64,000 nt of DNA from NCBI GenBank assembly GCA_024233305.1, contig JACKPV010000025.1:310001-374000 (forward strand), in the 5' to 3' direction. Below the pieces are notes generated by a model. It worked only from the letters and a program-made list of their open reading frames with translations. It had not been told where the DNA came from and ran no database searches. Position 1 is the first letter of the stretch. Each line of letters begins with the position of its first letter. Source of the stretch: Verrucomicrobiales bacterium. GTDB lineage: Bacteria > Verrucomicrobiota > Verrucomicrobiia > Limisphaerales > J093. Both the position numbers and the translations under genes were made by a program. Of the stretch, positions 45,271 through 54,765 are shown in pieces.

Positions 45271-45825
45271 ATGGTTGATCGCACCAATTCCGCCGTCCGC
45301 GGCTTCCTTCTCCGCGGAATGCACGTCTGGTGTTTGCCCTCGCTGTGGGTCGCCCTGGCGATGTGGATGGGCGCCGCCGCGGCGGGCGCTGCGGATGATG
45401 GCAGCCTCGGCGAAAAGGCCCGCGAGAAGATGGAAGCGGCCGGCGCCGCCGTCGAGGAAGCCGGGCAATCGGCCGCCGACACCGCCCAGGCGTTGTGGCA
45501 GCGGGTGGACGAGGCAAGGCTGAGGAACCGTACCGCCGATGAGGTGGTCGCCTGGGCAATCATGGGCGTGGTGGCAGGCGCCATCGTCGGGTTGATGACC
45601 GGTTTCCGGGCCACCGGGCTGGGGCGGGTGGCGCGGCTCCTGCTGGGCCTCGCCGGCGCCTGTCTCGGGGGCATGGTCGTGCGGGTGGCGCAAATCGACT
45701 TCGCCTGGGGCGCGGCGTCGATCCGGTATGAGGAACTGCTCTTCTCGTTCCTGGGCGCCATCGTGCTGATCGTCATCGGACGGCTGGTCCGCAACCGCTC
45801 CCGCAAGAAGAACACAGCCGATTGA
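45271..45825 (+). CDS. YeaQ/YmgE/GlsB-like membrane protein with extra N-terminal domain
   Basis: A 184-residue protein. It starts with a signal or first helix (hydrophobic to about residue 40), then an acidic helical stretch of about 40 residues (EKAREKMEAAGAAVEEAGQS). The membrane part (AWAIMGVVAGAIVGLM, LLLGLAGACLGGMVV, FLGAIVLIVIGRLV) matches the small three-helix YeaQ/GlsB proteins linked to stress. The amphipathic N-terminal part is not found in the common short form. Start ATG at 45271; an ATG at 45319 is possible. Confidence 0.7.
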   Translation: MVDRTNSAVRGFLLRGMHVWCLPSLWVALAMWMGAAAAGAADDGSLGEKAREKMEAAGAAVEEAGQSAADTAQALWQRVDEARLRNRTADEVVAWAIMGVVAGAIVGLMTGFRATGLGRVARLLLGLAGACLGGMVVRVAQIDFAWGAASIRYEELLFSFLGAIVLIVIGRLVRNRSRKKNTAD

Positions 45826-46116
45826 CGCCGGACTTCACGAGACCGGGAGAGCGACAATGAACCACACCGGAACAAGCCGCTCAGGGGGGATGCACCGCAG
45901 AAGGGGGCCCGCGCTCAAGCCCGGGACACCGGCTCCGCCTGCTGGCGTGGCGGCCCCGGCGCCGGCACGCAGCCGGGAGCCCCTCCGGTGGGGATCCCGC
46001 CGGGGGGCTTTACACCCGACGAAATCCAGGAGCATTGCTGGCGAGATCCGGTGCATCGGGCGGTACGCGCAGCTTCGGCACCCGGGCGCCTTGATCCGCC
46101 GACCGAGACTCGCGCC

Positions 46117-47340
46117 ATGGAAGAACTGATCTGCCTCGCCGCCTTGTTGGTGTTCGTCTACGGACTGGTCTCCGCCCTGGCCGCGCGGTCGCCGATCACC
46201 GCGCCCATGGTATTTGTGGCGGTGGGCGTGCTGGCGAGCCCTCTGGCGTTCGACCTTTTTGAAGCCGAGGTCGATTCGGAGGGGGTTCAACTCATTGCGG
46301 AGATCACCCTGATCCTCATCCTGTTCAGCGATGCCTCGACGATCGATCTGCGCCGCCTGGGAAAGGACTTCGGGACACCGCTGCGGCTGCTGGCGATCGG
46401 CCTGCCCCTCACCATGATCCTGGGAACCCTGGTGGCGCTGCCGCTCTTCCCGGGGATAAGTCCCTGGTGGATCGCGCTGATGGCATTCGTGCTGTCCCCG
46501 ACCGACGCCGCCCTGGGCCAGGCCGTGGTCACGAGCGAGCGGGTGCCGCCCCCGGTGCGTGATGCCATCGGGGTGGAGAGCGGGCTGAACGACGGGATCG
46601 CGCTCCCGCCGATCCTGGCCTGTCTGGCCGCCGTGGCCGCCGCGCCGGGAACCCGGCTGGATTTCTCCTATTGGTCGCACTTTGCCCTCAAGCAGATGGC
46701 CTACGGTCCGCTGGCCGGAGCGGTGGTCGGTTGGGGCGGTGGTCTGCTGATCGACCAGTGCGCCCGCCGACGCTGGATGGCGCCCGTCTTTCAGCGACTG
46801 GCCTCGATTTCCCTGGCGATTCTCTCCTATTCGCTGGCGGAGCAACTGGGGGGAAACGGCTTCATTGCGGCGTTCTTCGGCGGGTTGATGCTCGGAGCGC
46901 GAACCCCCGTGGTGCGCGAGCGGATTCAGGAGTTTGGCGAGGCGGAAGGACAGCAGCTATCGCTGTTCGTTTTCCTGGTCTTTGGCATGGTGATGGTGCC
47001 GGCGATCTGGCGGTATTGGGACGCGGCAGCGTGGGTGTATGCCCTGCTCAGTTTGACCCTGATTCGCATGCTGCCGGTGGCGCTCTGCCTTTGGGGAAGC
47101 CAGCTGAGCCTTCCCACCGTGGGTTTCATCGGCTGGTTCGGGCCGCGGGGGATCGCCTCCATCCTGTACACGTTGATGGTGCTCGGCAAGGTCGGCCCCG
47201 CCGGGCACGAGCGCGTGTTCTCCGTGATCGGCCTGACTGTGCTGATCAGTGTGCTCCTGCACGGGCTCTCGGCGGTCCCCCTTTCCACGTGGTATGGCCG
47301 GCACGCTTGGCGTAAGACCGGGAACGCAACGGACCGCTGA
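46117..47340 (+). CDS. CPA1-type Na+(K+)/H+ antiporter
   Basis: A 407-residue protein with about 12 membrane segments and the NhaP-like features LSPTDAALGQAVV (the transport Asp) and GVESGLNDGIALP. It lacks the long C-terminal cytosolic domain of larger members. It acts in the inner membrane exchanging cations for protons. The ATG at 46117 precedes the first helix directly; a frame open 43 codons upstream looks non-coding. Confidence 0.88.
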   Translation: MEELICLAALLVFVYGLVSALAARSPITAPMVFVAVGVLASPLAFDLFEAEVDSEGVQLIAEITLILILFSDASTIDLRRLGKDFGTPLRLLAIGLPLTMILGTLVALPLFPGISPWWIALMAFVLSPTDAALGQAVVTSERVPPPVRDAIGVESGLNDGIALPPILACLAAVAAAPGTRLDFSYWSHFALKQMAYGPLAGAVVGWGGGLLIDQCARRRWMAPVFQRLASISLAILSYSLAEQLGGNGFIAAFFGGLMLGARTPVVRERIQEFGEAEGQQLSLFVFLVFGMVMVPAIWRYWDAAAWVYALLSLTLIRMLPVALCLWGSQLSLPTVGFIGWFGPRGIASILYTLMVLGKVGPAGHERVFSVIGLTVLISVLLHGLSAVPLSTWYGRHAWRKTGNATDR

Positions 47341-47509
47341 TTCCGGCGCGAGTGCCCGAGGAAAGGCCGCTTGGCGGGTCCGTTGATCGATGGCGCTGCG
47401 GGGCACAGCATTCGCGCGAGTGACCTCAGCGCGCAGGATCACCGGGCGAAAGCGCCGTTACTGACTCGAACCAGAGCGCGGCTCCATCCCTCGCAAACCT
47501 CCGACCGCC

Positions 47510-48454
47510 TCAGACCGCCAGGATCCGCAGCGAGCAGGGCTGCACTTGGAAACGGGCCGGGGTGCAGCCCACCAACTCCCCATCTGCGACCACCACCGCC
47601 GGCGGCTCCGCCTCGATCTGTAATCCGTCCGCCGCGAAGTACCGCACCTGCCGATGGCGGGTGTGCGAACCGCGCGCCAGCCGCCAGAAATGGCCGCACG
47701 CCCCAACGATCCCCACATCGCCGATCAGGTTCACGGCAAGCTGCCCGTCGTCTGGAACCGCTCCCGGCGCCAGCCGCATGCCGCCGCCGGCGCGCTCGGT
47801 GTTGCTCACTCCGGCGAAAAGAAAGCTGCCCCGCGCCACGTTCGGCTCCGTCCCCCAGCGGACCGCGAAACGCGGCGAACGATACCGCCGGAGCGCCCGC
47901 AACAACCCGACGTAATACGCCAGGCGTGGTCCGAACAGGGACTTCACCCGCGGCGTCGTCAGTTCCAGCAGATCGCCAACGATGCCCGCCGCCGCAAACG
48001 AAAGGGCGTAGCGCACTCGGGAACGACCGCCCTCGCGGCATTCGATGCGAATCGCGTCCACGAGCCGAGGATGTCCGGAGCAGAGCGCCCTGACGGCATC
48101 CTCCAGCGAGCGGATACCGACACAGCGGGCGAAGTCGTTTCCCGTGCCAAGGGGAACAAGCGCCAGCAACGCGGTGGCGTTCCCACCCGACAGCACGCCG
48201 TTGGCCACCGCCTGAACCGTGCCGTCGCCGCCGCACGCCACCACCATGCGGCCTGCGCGGGCGGCCTGCGCGGCCCGCTCCCCGGCCGAACCGGGGCTGC
48301 CCGGGATGCAGGTCTCGACCGGCAAACCGGCCGTCCCGGCCAACCGTTGGAAGTCACGCCAACCGCGCGCGCCCCGGCCCGCGGCGGCCAACGGATTGAG
48401 CAGGAACAGAGGCGGCCGCTCTGGATCGAAAACCGACATTCGCATCCGGTTCAC
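47510..48454 (-). CDS. Diacylglycerol/lipid kinase-like protein (DAGK catalytic family)
   Basis: A protein of about 314 residues with the family motifs: NPLAAAGRG at the N-terminus (P-loop equivalent), VACGGDGTVQAVANG with the GGDGT triad, and LVPLGTGNDFARCVG. It phosphorylates a diacylglycerol or related lipid with ATP. The GTG at 48454 overlaps the gamma-glutamyltransferase stop as GTGA; ATG codons at 48445 and 48439 are alternatives. It forms a two-gene unit with that gene. Confidence 0.85.
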   Translation of the reverse strand: MNRMRMSVFDPERPPLFLLNPLAAAGRGARGWRDFQRLAGTAGLPVETCIPGSPGSAGERAAQAARAGRMVVACGGDGTVQAVANGVLSGGNATALLALVPLGTGNDFARCVGIRSLEDAVRALCSGHPRLVDAIRIECREGGRSRVRYALSFAAAGIVGDLLELTTPRVKSLFGPRLAYYVGLLRALRRYRSPRFAVRWGTEPNVARGSFLFAGVSNTERAGGGMRLAPGAVPDDGQLAVNLIGDVGIVGACGHFWRLARGSHTRHRQVRYFAADGLQIEAEPPAVVVADGELVGCTPARFQVQPCSLRILAV

Positions 48455-50139
48455 CAAACGAGCGCCTGCCCCAGTCCGCGTGGATCGGCGGCTCCAACGA
48501 AGCCCGCCCCATTCGTGACCCTTCCGACCGCCTGCGCCGCGCCGAGTTCATCCACCACCTTGAGGCGATGCCCGCGTCGGACGAGTTCCGCGCGGACTTC
48601 CTCGGGAAAGGCGGCTTCGATGCGGAGTTCGTCAGGGCGCCATTGATGGTGAAAGCGTGGCTGGGCCAGAGCCTCCGCCGGCGAGCGTCCAAAGTCGATC
48701 ACGTGGATGATTGCCAGCACGACCTGCGTGATGATGGTCGGCCCGCCGGCCGCGCCCACGCTCAAGAGCGGCTTGCCATCCTTCAACACCAGAGTTGGGC
48801 TCATGCTCGACAAGGGCCGCTTGCCGGGCGCCACGGCGTTGGCCTCGCTGCCGACCAGGCCGAAGGCATTGGGCACCCCGGACTGGAGGGCGAAATCGTC
48901 CATCTCGTTGTTCAAGACCACGCCCGTTCCCGGCACGACGACCTTGGATCCGAAGCTCGTGTTGATGGTCGCGGTGCAGGCCACCCAGTTGCCCTCGGCG
49001 TCCGCGGTGCTGAAATGCGTCGTATGGCCCCCGCCAAAATGGGCCCGCCCGGCATCGGGAGGATCGCCGTGGGTTTCAACCCCGCTGGCGCGCTGCGGGT
49101 CAATCCGGGCCGCCAGTTGCCGCGCATAGTCCTTCCGCACCAGACCGAGCGGCACCTCCGCAAAGTCCGGGTCCCCCAGCCAGTGGGCGCGGTCCGCAAA
49201 GGCCAGCTTCATGGCCTCGGTCAGCACGTGCACAAAGTCCGCCGAGCCAGCTCCCATCGCGCGCAGGTCAAAGCCCTCAACAATGTTCAGAATCTGCGCC
49301 ACGTGCACTCCCCCCGAGCTGGGCGGCGGGAAGCCGACGATTTCGTAACCCCGGTAGGTCGTCCGCACCGGAGTCCGTTCGCGCCAGCGGTAATCTACGA
49401 AATCGCGCGCCTTCAGCACGCCGCCGTTTGCGCGCATCCATGCCTCCGTCGCGGTGGCGAAAGGCCCGCCGTAGAACCAGTCGATGCCTTCCGTCGCAAT
49501 GGTCCGCAACGTGCCCGCCAGCACCGGTTGTCGGAGAACCTCCCCGGCGGCATAAGGCCGGCCATCCGGTCGAAGGAAAGTCGCCTTCGCCTCGGGAAAT
49601 CGGGTCAATTCGTCCGCGGTGTCGGCCAACCGCCCGGCGAACGACGCATCAATGGGAAACCCTTCGTCCGCGACCCGGGCCGCGGCCAGCAACGCGCGCC
49701 GCAGCGGTAGCCGTCCGTATCGTTCCGCCGCGTGCGCCAGGGCCGCCAGTTCTCCCGGAACGCCAACCGCCAGGGCGCCAGTCTGGCTCCGATCGGGATC
49801 CGCCCGACCATCCCGCTGGTAGTGCGCGGGCCGCAGCTCCGCGGGCGCCGTCTCGCGTCCGTCAATCGCGACGACCGTGCCGTGCGCCAGATGGATCACG
49901 AGAAAGCAACCACCGCCGAGCCCGGAATCATGCGCGTCCACCACCCCGAGCATCAACGCCGCCGCCACCGCCGCGTCCACCGCGTTTCCCCCCGCCTCGA
50001 TTGCCTCCATTGCCGCCGCGCTCGCCAGGGGTTGGACCGTGGCCACCGCCCCCCGGTCCGCCCCGACCGCGCCCGCGACGCACACCCCCGCCACTACCGA
50101 CAGCCAGGCGGCACCGGCCCTTCTCGACAACGATTGCAT
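48451..50139 (-). CDS. ggt: Gamma-glutamyltransferase
   Basis: A 562-residue exported protein (signal peptide to about residue 27) that cleaves the gamma-glutamyl bond of glutathione and similar peptides. The autocatalytic and nucleophilic Thr lies in GHTTHFS near residue 371, which divides the large and small subunits. LGGGCFLVIH and VGAAGGPTI are the other signatures. Length is typical. It is followed by the DAGK-like gene with a 4-base overlap. Confidence 0.92.
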   Translation of the reverse strand: MQSLSRRAGAAWLSVVAGVCVAGAVGADRGAVATVQPLASAAAMEAIEAGGNAVDAAVAAALMLGVVDAHDSGLGGGCFLVIHLAHGTVVAIDGRETAPAELRPAHYQRDGRADPDRSQTGALAVGVPGELAALAHAAERYGRLPLRRALLAAARVADEGFPIDASFAGRLADTADELTRFPEAKATFLRPDGRPYAAGEVLRQPVLAGTLRTIATEGIDWFYGGPFATATEAWMRANGGVLKARDFVDYRWRERTPVRTTYRGYEIVGFPPPSSGGVHVAQILNIVEGFDLRAMGAGSADFVHVLTEAMKLAFADRAHWLGDPDFAEVPLGLVRKDYARQLAARIDPQRASGVETHGDPPDAGRAHFGGGHTTHFSTADAEGNWVACTATINTSFGSKVVVPGTGVVLNNEMDDFALQSGVPNAFGLVGSEANAVAPGKRPLSSMSPTLVLKDGKPLLSVGAAGGPTIITQVVLAIIHVIDFGRSPAEALAQPRFHHQWRPDELRIEAAFPEEVRAELVRRGHRLKVVDELGAAQAVGRVTNGAGFVGAADPRGLGQALVW

Positions 50140-50335
50140 CGCCCAGAAATGCCGCCTTTCTCCGACCGCCGCAAGCCTGCAGCCGAGCGCGGTCCACGCC
50201 GGGCAAGTGGTGGTGGACGGTCATTCCATTTGCGGACGGAAGTTGTTCCTTTCGGCCGCTTGAAGTGCGACTCTGCGCCGTCGTTCATCGCCGTCGGGAG
50301 CACCCTGGGGCGCCACAGGAACGACGTGCCGACAA

Positions 50336-51670
50336 ATGGAAGCCATCACTCTCGAACTGCTGATCGTCGTGGTTCTGATCCTGCTCAACGGGGTTCTGTC
50401 CATGACCGAGATCGCCGTGGTCTCCTCGCGGAAGTCGCGCCTGCAACAAATGGCCCGGGAGGGCGTCCGGGGAGCGGCCACGGCCCGCGCGCTGGCCGCC
50501 GCACCGAGCCGGTTCCTGGCGACCGTGCAGGTCGGCATCACGCTCGTCGGCGTACTCGCGGGGGCCTTCGGTGGCGCAACGATGGCCCGCGAACTGGAGA
50601 GAGTGTTACGCCTCATCCCGCTGCTCGAACCGTACGCGGGCGGCCTCGCCTTCGCCCTCGTCGTGGCGGCGATCACCTATCTGTCGCTGGTCATCGGCGA
50701 ACTCGTGCCGAAACGCGTGGCCCTCGCCAACCCGGAAAAGGTGGCCAGCCTGATGGCCGCCACCGTCAGCCGGCTCGCCCGCCTGGCCTCCCCCGCCGTC
50801 TGGCTGCTCGACCGCTCCACCAATCTGGTGGTCCGGTTCCTCAACGTGCGCGAAGCCACCGCCGCCCCGATCAGCGAGGAGGAGATCCGGCTGCTGCTCG
50901 GCGAAGGCACGGCCTCCGGCGTCTTCGAACGCTCCGAGTCCGCCATGATCGAAAGCGTCCTCGAACTCGACCGGCTTCCGGTCCGGGAGATCATGACCCC
51001 GCGACCGAAGCTGATCTTCCTCGACGTGGCGGATCCCCACGAGGCGCTCTGGCACAAGGTCGTTGTCAGCGGCCACTCCCAGTTTCCCGTGTACGAGGAA
51101 AACCGCGACAACATTGTGGGGCTCGTCACGCTCAAGGCCATTTACGCCAACCTGGCCGCCGGGTTGCCGGTGCGGCTGCGCGACCTCGCAACCCGCCCGC
51201 TCGTCGTGCCCTCCAGCCAGCGCGTCCTTTCCCTGCTCGAGACCTTCCGCCGCACCAGCACCCACGTCGCGCTGGTGGCCGATGAATTCGGGAGCATTGA
51301 CGGGCTGGTGACCTTGATCGACGTGATGGAGGCCATCGCCGGGGATTTTCCAAGCCAGGAAGAACGCCTCAAACCGGGCGCCGTCAAACGGGCTGACGGC
51401 ACGTGGCTCGTCGACGGAATGGTCGAGCTCGACCGGTTGGAACGGGTCTTCCCGGGCTTGGCATTCGATCCGCCCGAACACCGCACCTACCACACCCTGG
51501 CCGGCTTTCTGCTCAGCCGCCTGGAACATATCCCCACGGAAGGCGAAACCCACGAGGAACAGGCCCACCGCTTCGAGATCATCGACATGGACCGTCAGCG
51601 GGTGGACAAGGTGCTCGTCACGCCGCCGGGAGTCTCGATTCCCCCCGCGGCACCGCCAGCGGGCGCGTGA
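50336..51670 (+). CDS. CNNM/CorC-family membrane protein (hemolysin-like)
   Basis: A 444-residue protein with a CNNM membrane domain (four segments to about residue 180; GELVPKRVALANPEK), two CBS domains (IMTPRPKLIFLDV..., then RVLSLLETFRRTSTHVALVADEFG) and a C-terminal CorC/HlyC domain. Members handle magnesium or cobalt, or act as transport regulators. The name hemolysin is historical. Start ATG at 50336. Confidence 0.9.
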   Translation: MEAITLELLIVVVLILLNGVLSMTEIAVVSSRKSRLQQMAREGVRGAATARALAAAPSRFLATVQVGITLVGVLAGAFGGATMARELERVLRLIPLLEPYAGGLAFALVVAAITYLSLVIGELVPKRVALANPEKVASLMAATVSRLARLASPAVWLLDRSTNLVVRFLNVREATAAPISEEEIRLLLGEGTASGVFERSESAMIESVLELDRLPVREIMTPRPKLIFLDVADPHEALWHKVVVSGHSQFPVYEENRDNIVGLVTLKAIYANLAAGLPVRLRDLATRPLVVPSSQRVLSLLETFRRTSTHVALVADEFGSIDGLVTLIDVMEAIAGDFPSQEERLKPGAVKRADGTWLVDGMVELDRLERVFPGLAFDPPEHRTYHTLAGFLLSRLEHIPTEGETHEEQAHRFEIIDMDRQRVDKVLVTPPGVSIPPAAPPAGA

Positions 51671-51777
51671 TTTCGTTTCCATCGGCAAGGAGCGAAGCCC
51701 GACCGCCCGGCTGCCGCCACATGCGACGGGCTCACTGGGGAATTTGATTTGTCGAGCTTCGGGAGCACCGCTCTCCT

Positions 51778-51797
51778 GCGCGCAGGGGACTGCGCGC
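51778..51797. other. Perfect 8-bp hairpin after the CorC-like gene
   Basis: GCGCGCAG and CTGCGCGC are separated by GGGA, about 110 bases after the stop. It has no T run, so a terminator role is uncertain. Confidence 0.35.
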
Positions 51798-51892
51798 CCT
51801 ACCCGGGCCAAGTGGCAGGGCGCCACTCCAGGCGGGCGGGCATTGCGAAACAGGCTGGCTTCGGCACGATCGGCTGCTAAAGTGTCCTCACG

Positions 51893-52216
51893 ATGGACAC
51901 CGGCAGGCAGAACGAAGCCCGGCAGCAACCCGAAGTCACCGTCCAGCAGGTCACGCTGGCACTGGTCGATCACCCGGGAGTGGCCGAGGTCAGCGTCGTG
52001 CCTTGTCACCACCCGGACAAGGGCTCCGAACTGGTCGCCTTCGTGGTCCGCCGCCCCGCCGCAGACCCGCCGGAAGCCGAATTGCTCGCGCATGTGGATC
52101 ATCGCCTTTCCGGCGCCGGGCTCCTCCGCCGGGTGGTCTTTCTGGATTCCCTCCCGCGCAGCGCCACCGGCAAGGTCGATCGCCGCCGCCTCGAGGCGGG
52201 TGAGTTCGCCCCCTGA
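51893..52216 (+). CDS. Stand-alone AMP-binding enzyme C-terminal domain
   Basis: A 107-residue protein matching only the C-terminal lid domain of acyl-CoA synthetases and related adenylating enzymes: ALVDHPGVAEVSVVPC, KGSELVAFVV and the catalytic-loop LPRSATGKVDRRRLEA with its Lys. The large N-terminal adenylation domain is missing upstream, and no frameshifted remnant is visible in the 222 bases before it. It might be a relic, or work with a separate N-domain elsewhere. Start ATG at 51893, without a clear ribosome-binding sequence. Confidence 0.7.
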   Translation: MDTGRQNEARQQPEVTVQQVTLALVDHPGVAEVSVVPCHHPDKGSELVAFVVRRPAADPPEAELLAHVDHRLSGAGLLRRVVFLDSLPRSATGKVDRRRLEAGEFAP

Positions 52217-52224
52217 GCCCCGGC

Positions 52225-53088
52225 TCATTCGGCCTTCACGTGCCGGAACGTCTCCGCCGCCACGGCCACCACCACCACCACGCCGCCGATCACTGTCCGC
52301 ACCGAGGGGATTTCGCCCAGAAACAGTGCGGCCGAGACCGGCCCATACACCGGCAGCAAGGTGGCAATGATGCTGACCGTCTTGGCCTTCAAATGGGTGT
52401 GACTGCTTGTGAAGAGCGTCTGCGGCAAGGCCGTGAACACCACCCCGAGCAGCACGAGCTTCGCCACCGAACCCCGCGTCGTGGTCACCGGGTGGAACAG
52501 CGCGTAGGGCGCCAGGCACACCAGAATCACCAGGGCCTGATAGAACATCAGGACGGAACTCGGATACCGCTGCACATAGCGTCGGGTGAGCAGATTGCGC
52601 AGCGCGAAAAAGACCGCCGAAACCACCCCCCACAACACGCCCTGCGTCGTCGCGCTGCCGGGATCCAGTTCCGGGACCAGGATGGCCACCCCTACCAACA
52701 CCGCGATCCCCAAGGCGAAATCCAACCGGTGCAGCCGTTCGCCAAAGAACCAGGGCTCCAGCAGAATGGTCACCATCGGGTAGGTGTGCAGGGCGATGAT
52801 CGCCACCGCCACCGTCGACACCTGGATGGCATGGAAGTAGGTCAACCAGTGAACGCCCAACAGCACGCCGATGAGAATCAAGCCGGCGGTGTCCCGCGCG
52901 CCCCGAATCCGCAGGTCCATCCGAAGCCCCGTGACAAAGAGCCCGAGCGCGAGGGCCGCCGTCAGGGACCGGCCGAAGATGATGTGTCCCAACGGCAGAT
53001 CGATCAGCTTGGCGAACAACGCCGTCCCCCCCCAGAGCAGGACCGCCACGTTGAGTTCGATCAAATTGCGCGTCTTCGGGCTCACCAT
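52225..53088 (-). CDS. EamA/DMT-family transporter
   Basis: A 287-residue protein with about ten membrane segments in two EamA halves. The second half contains HTHLKAKTVSIIATLLPVYGPVSAALFLGEIP, the usual final conserved stretch. It is not closely similar to the EamA protein at 7 kb. Substrate unknown. The ATG at 53088 begins just before the first helix; the frame open to 53190 looks non-coding. Confidence 0.85.
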   Translation of the reverse strand: MVSPKTRNLIELNVAVLLWGGTALFAKLIDLPLGHIIFGRSLTAALALGLFVTGLRMDLRIRGARDTAGLILIGVLLGVHWLTYFHAIQVSTVAVAIIALHTYPMVTILLEPWFFGERLHRLDFALGIAVLVGVAILVPELDPGSATTQGVLWGVVSAVFFALRNLLTRRYVQRYPSSVLMFYQALVILVCLAPYALFHPVTTTRGSVAKLVLLGVVFTALPQTLFTSSHTHLKAKTVSIIATLLPVYGPVSAALFLGEIPSVRTVIGGVVVVVAVAAETFRHVKAE

Positions 53089-53253
53089 GCTGCCCCACCA
53101 TGGAAGTCCGGCCAACCCCGCGTCGCGCCCGACACCAGACCGGGGAGTGCCCGCCGGTTGGAAGCCCGCCGGATCCGAAAGTGATCGCAACCGAAGGCAG
53201 GGACGCGCGACCTCGGGACGAACCGTTCCATGCGGCGCGACGCCGGCGGCGTC

Positions 53254-54765
53254 CTAGAGCCCCGCCGCCGCAATCGCCTGCCGCAGGGGATCGAGCAGCA
53301 AGGCCGGCCAGAGCCCCAGCACCACCACGCCGCCACAGGCAAGCCAAAGCCCGACGGCCTCCGCGACCCCCGCCCGACCGGCGGGCATGACCCCGGTCGC
53401 GGGCAGCACGAACACCTGTTTGAGAACCTTCAGATAGTAGTAAAGGCCGACCGCGCTCATGGCCACCGCCACCACCACGAGCCAGAGCATGCTCAGGCTG
53501 GCGCCGTCACCGGCCAGCGCCGAGGCGAAGACCGCGAACTTGCCGACGAAACCCGCCAGCGGCGGAATCCCCGCGAGCGAGAGAAAGCAGATCAGCAGGC
53601 CCATCGAAAGCCCGGGCGACCGCTGGCAGGCCCCGGCCAGATCCGTCAATCGGTCCCCGGCGCCACCCCGCTCCATCGCGCCCACCAAGCCGAAAGCCCC
53701 GACGGTCGTCAGGCCGTAAGTCACCACATAAAACAGCACCGAGGCGAAGGCCTCCGCCCGCGCCGACGGAAACCCCAGGGCCGCCATCGCCACCAGCACA
53801 TACCCGGCGTGCGCGACCGCGGAATAGGCCAGCAGGCGCTTGACGCGCTTCTGCGCTATGGCGGCCACATTCCCGAGCACCAGGGACACGACGGCGAGCA
53901 CGGCAAGCGCCAACCCCCAGCCCCCGCCCCCCTTGAGCCAGCCCGGGTCCCCGGCCTCCGGCGGCAATCCGGTCATGAGCACCCGGCCGAGCAGAAAGAA
54001 ACTGGCCACCTTCGATCCCGAGGCCACCAGAGCCGCCACCGGCGTCGGGGCGCCCTCGTAGGCATCTGGCGCCCAAAGATGAAACGGAACCGCAGCCACC
54101 TTGAAACCGAAACCCACGACCACCAGCGCCACGGCGGCGGACATCGCTGGCGTGGCGCCTCGTCCGCGCAACCCCGCGGCGATCTCCCGGAGATCCAGGC
54201 TCCCGGTCAGGCCATAAAGCAGGCTCAGACCGAAAAGCAGGAAAGCCGCCGCCACCCCGCCAAAGAGGAAGTACTTCAGCGCCGCCTCCAGACCATGGGG
54301 ATTCTCCTCGTTGAAGGCCGTGAGGATGTAGAGCGAAAGACTCGTCAGCTCCAGCGACACGAAGACCATCAACACGTTCTCCGAACTCACCATGAGCATC
54401 ATGCCCACCGCCGCCAGGAGCAACAGGGAGAAATACTCCCCGACATGCGGCGTGAAACCGGCGTGAAACGAGAACAGCACCGTGAGCAGAACCATCAGCA
54501 ACAGGGCCGCCTTCACCAATTGAGTCAACCCGTCCACGGCCAGCAAGCCCCCCGGCGAGCGCCCCTCGACGCCGCCCTGCACGCACCAGAACAACCCGGC
54601 GATGCAACCCAGCACCGCCACCCCGCCACTGATCATCCAGCGGTTCCGCGCAGGTTGCTCGCGCATGATCCCGAGGTCCACGAAGAGCACCGCCAGCGCG
54701 GCCGCCACCACGAGCACCTCGCCACCAAGCAGTCTCAGAAGTTCCAGATAGTCCACGCCCATCAC
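53254..54765 (-). CDS. nuoN: NADH-quinone oxidoreductase subunit N
   Basis: A 503-residue antiporter-like subunit of complex I, about 14 helices, with the typical LSLYILTAFNEENPHGLEAALKYF and FHLWAPDAYEGAPTPVAALVA motifs. It pumps protons in the membrane arm. It is the last gene of the leftward operon. A GGAGG lies six bases before GTG at 54765 (overlapping the nuoM stop) and nine before an ATG at 54762. Confidence 0.94.
   Translation of the reverse strand: MMGVDYLELLRLLGGEVLVVAAALAVLFVDLGIMREQPARNRWMISGGVAVLGCIAGLFWCVQGGVEGRSPGGLLAVDGLTQLVKAALLLMVLLTVLFSFHAGFTPHVGEYFSLLLLAAVGMMLMVSSENVLMVFVSLELTSLSLYILTAFNEENPHGLEAALKYFLFGGVAAAFLLFGLSLLYGLTGSLDLREIAAGLRGRGATPAMSAAVALVVVGFGFKVAAVPFHLWAPDAYEGAPTPVAALVASGSKVASFFLLGRVLMTGLPPEAGDPGWLKGGGGWGLALAVLAVVSLVLGNVAAIAQKRVKRLLAYSAVAHAGYVLVAMAALGFPSARAEAFASVLFYVVTYGLTTVGAFGLVGAMERGGAGDRLTDLAGACQRSPGLSMGLLICFLSLAGIPPLAGFVGKFAVFASALAGDGASLSMLWLVVVAVAMSAVGLYYYLKVLKQVFVLPATGVMPAGRAGVAEAVGLWLACGGVVVLGLWPALLLDPLRQAIAAAGL

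Noticed and set aside
45857..46129. Small open frame before the antiporter gene
   Set aside because: Its product is Pro/Arg-rich with no ribosome-binding sequence, and it overlaps the start of the antiporter gene.
51778..51797. Rho-independent terminator after the CorC-like gene
   Set aside because: The stem is perfect but no T run follows, and the distance from the gene is large. Kept only as a hairpin.
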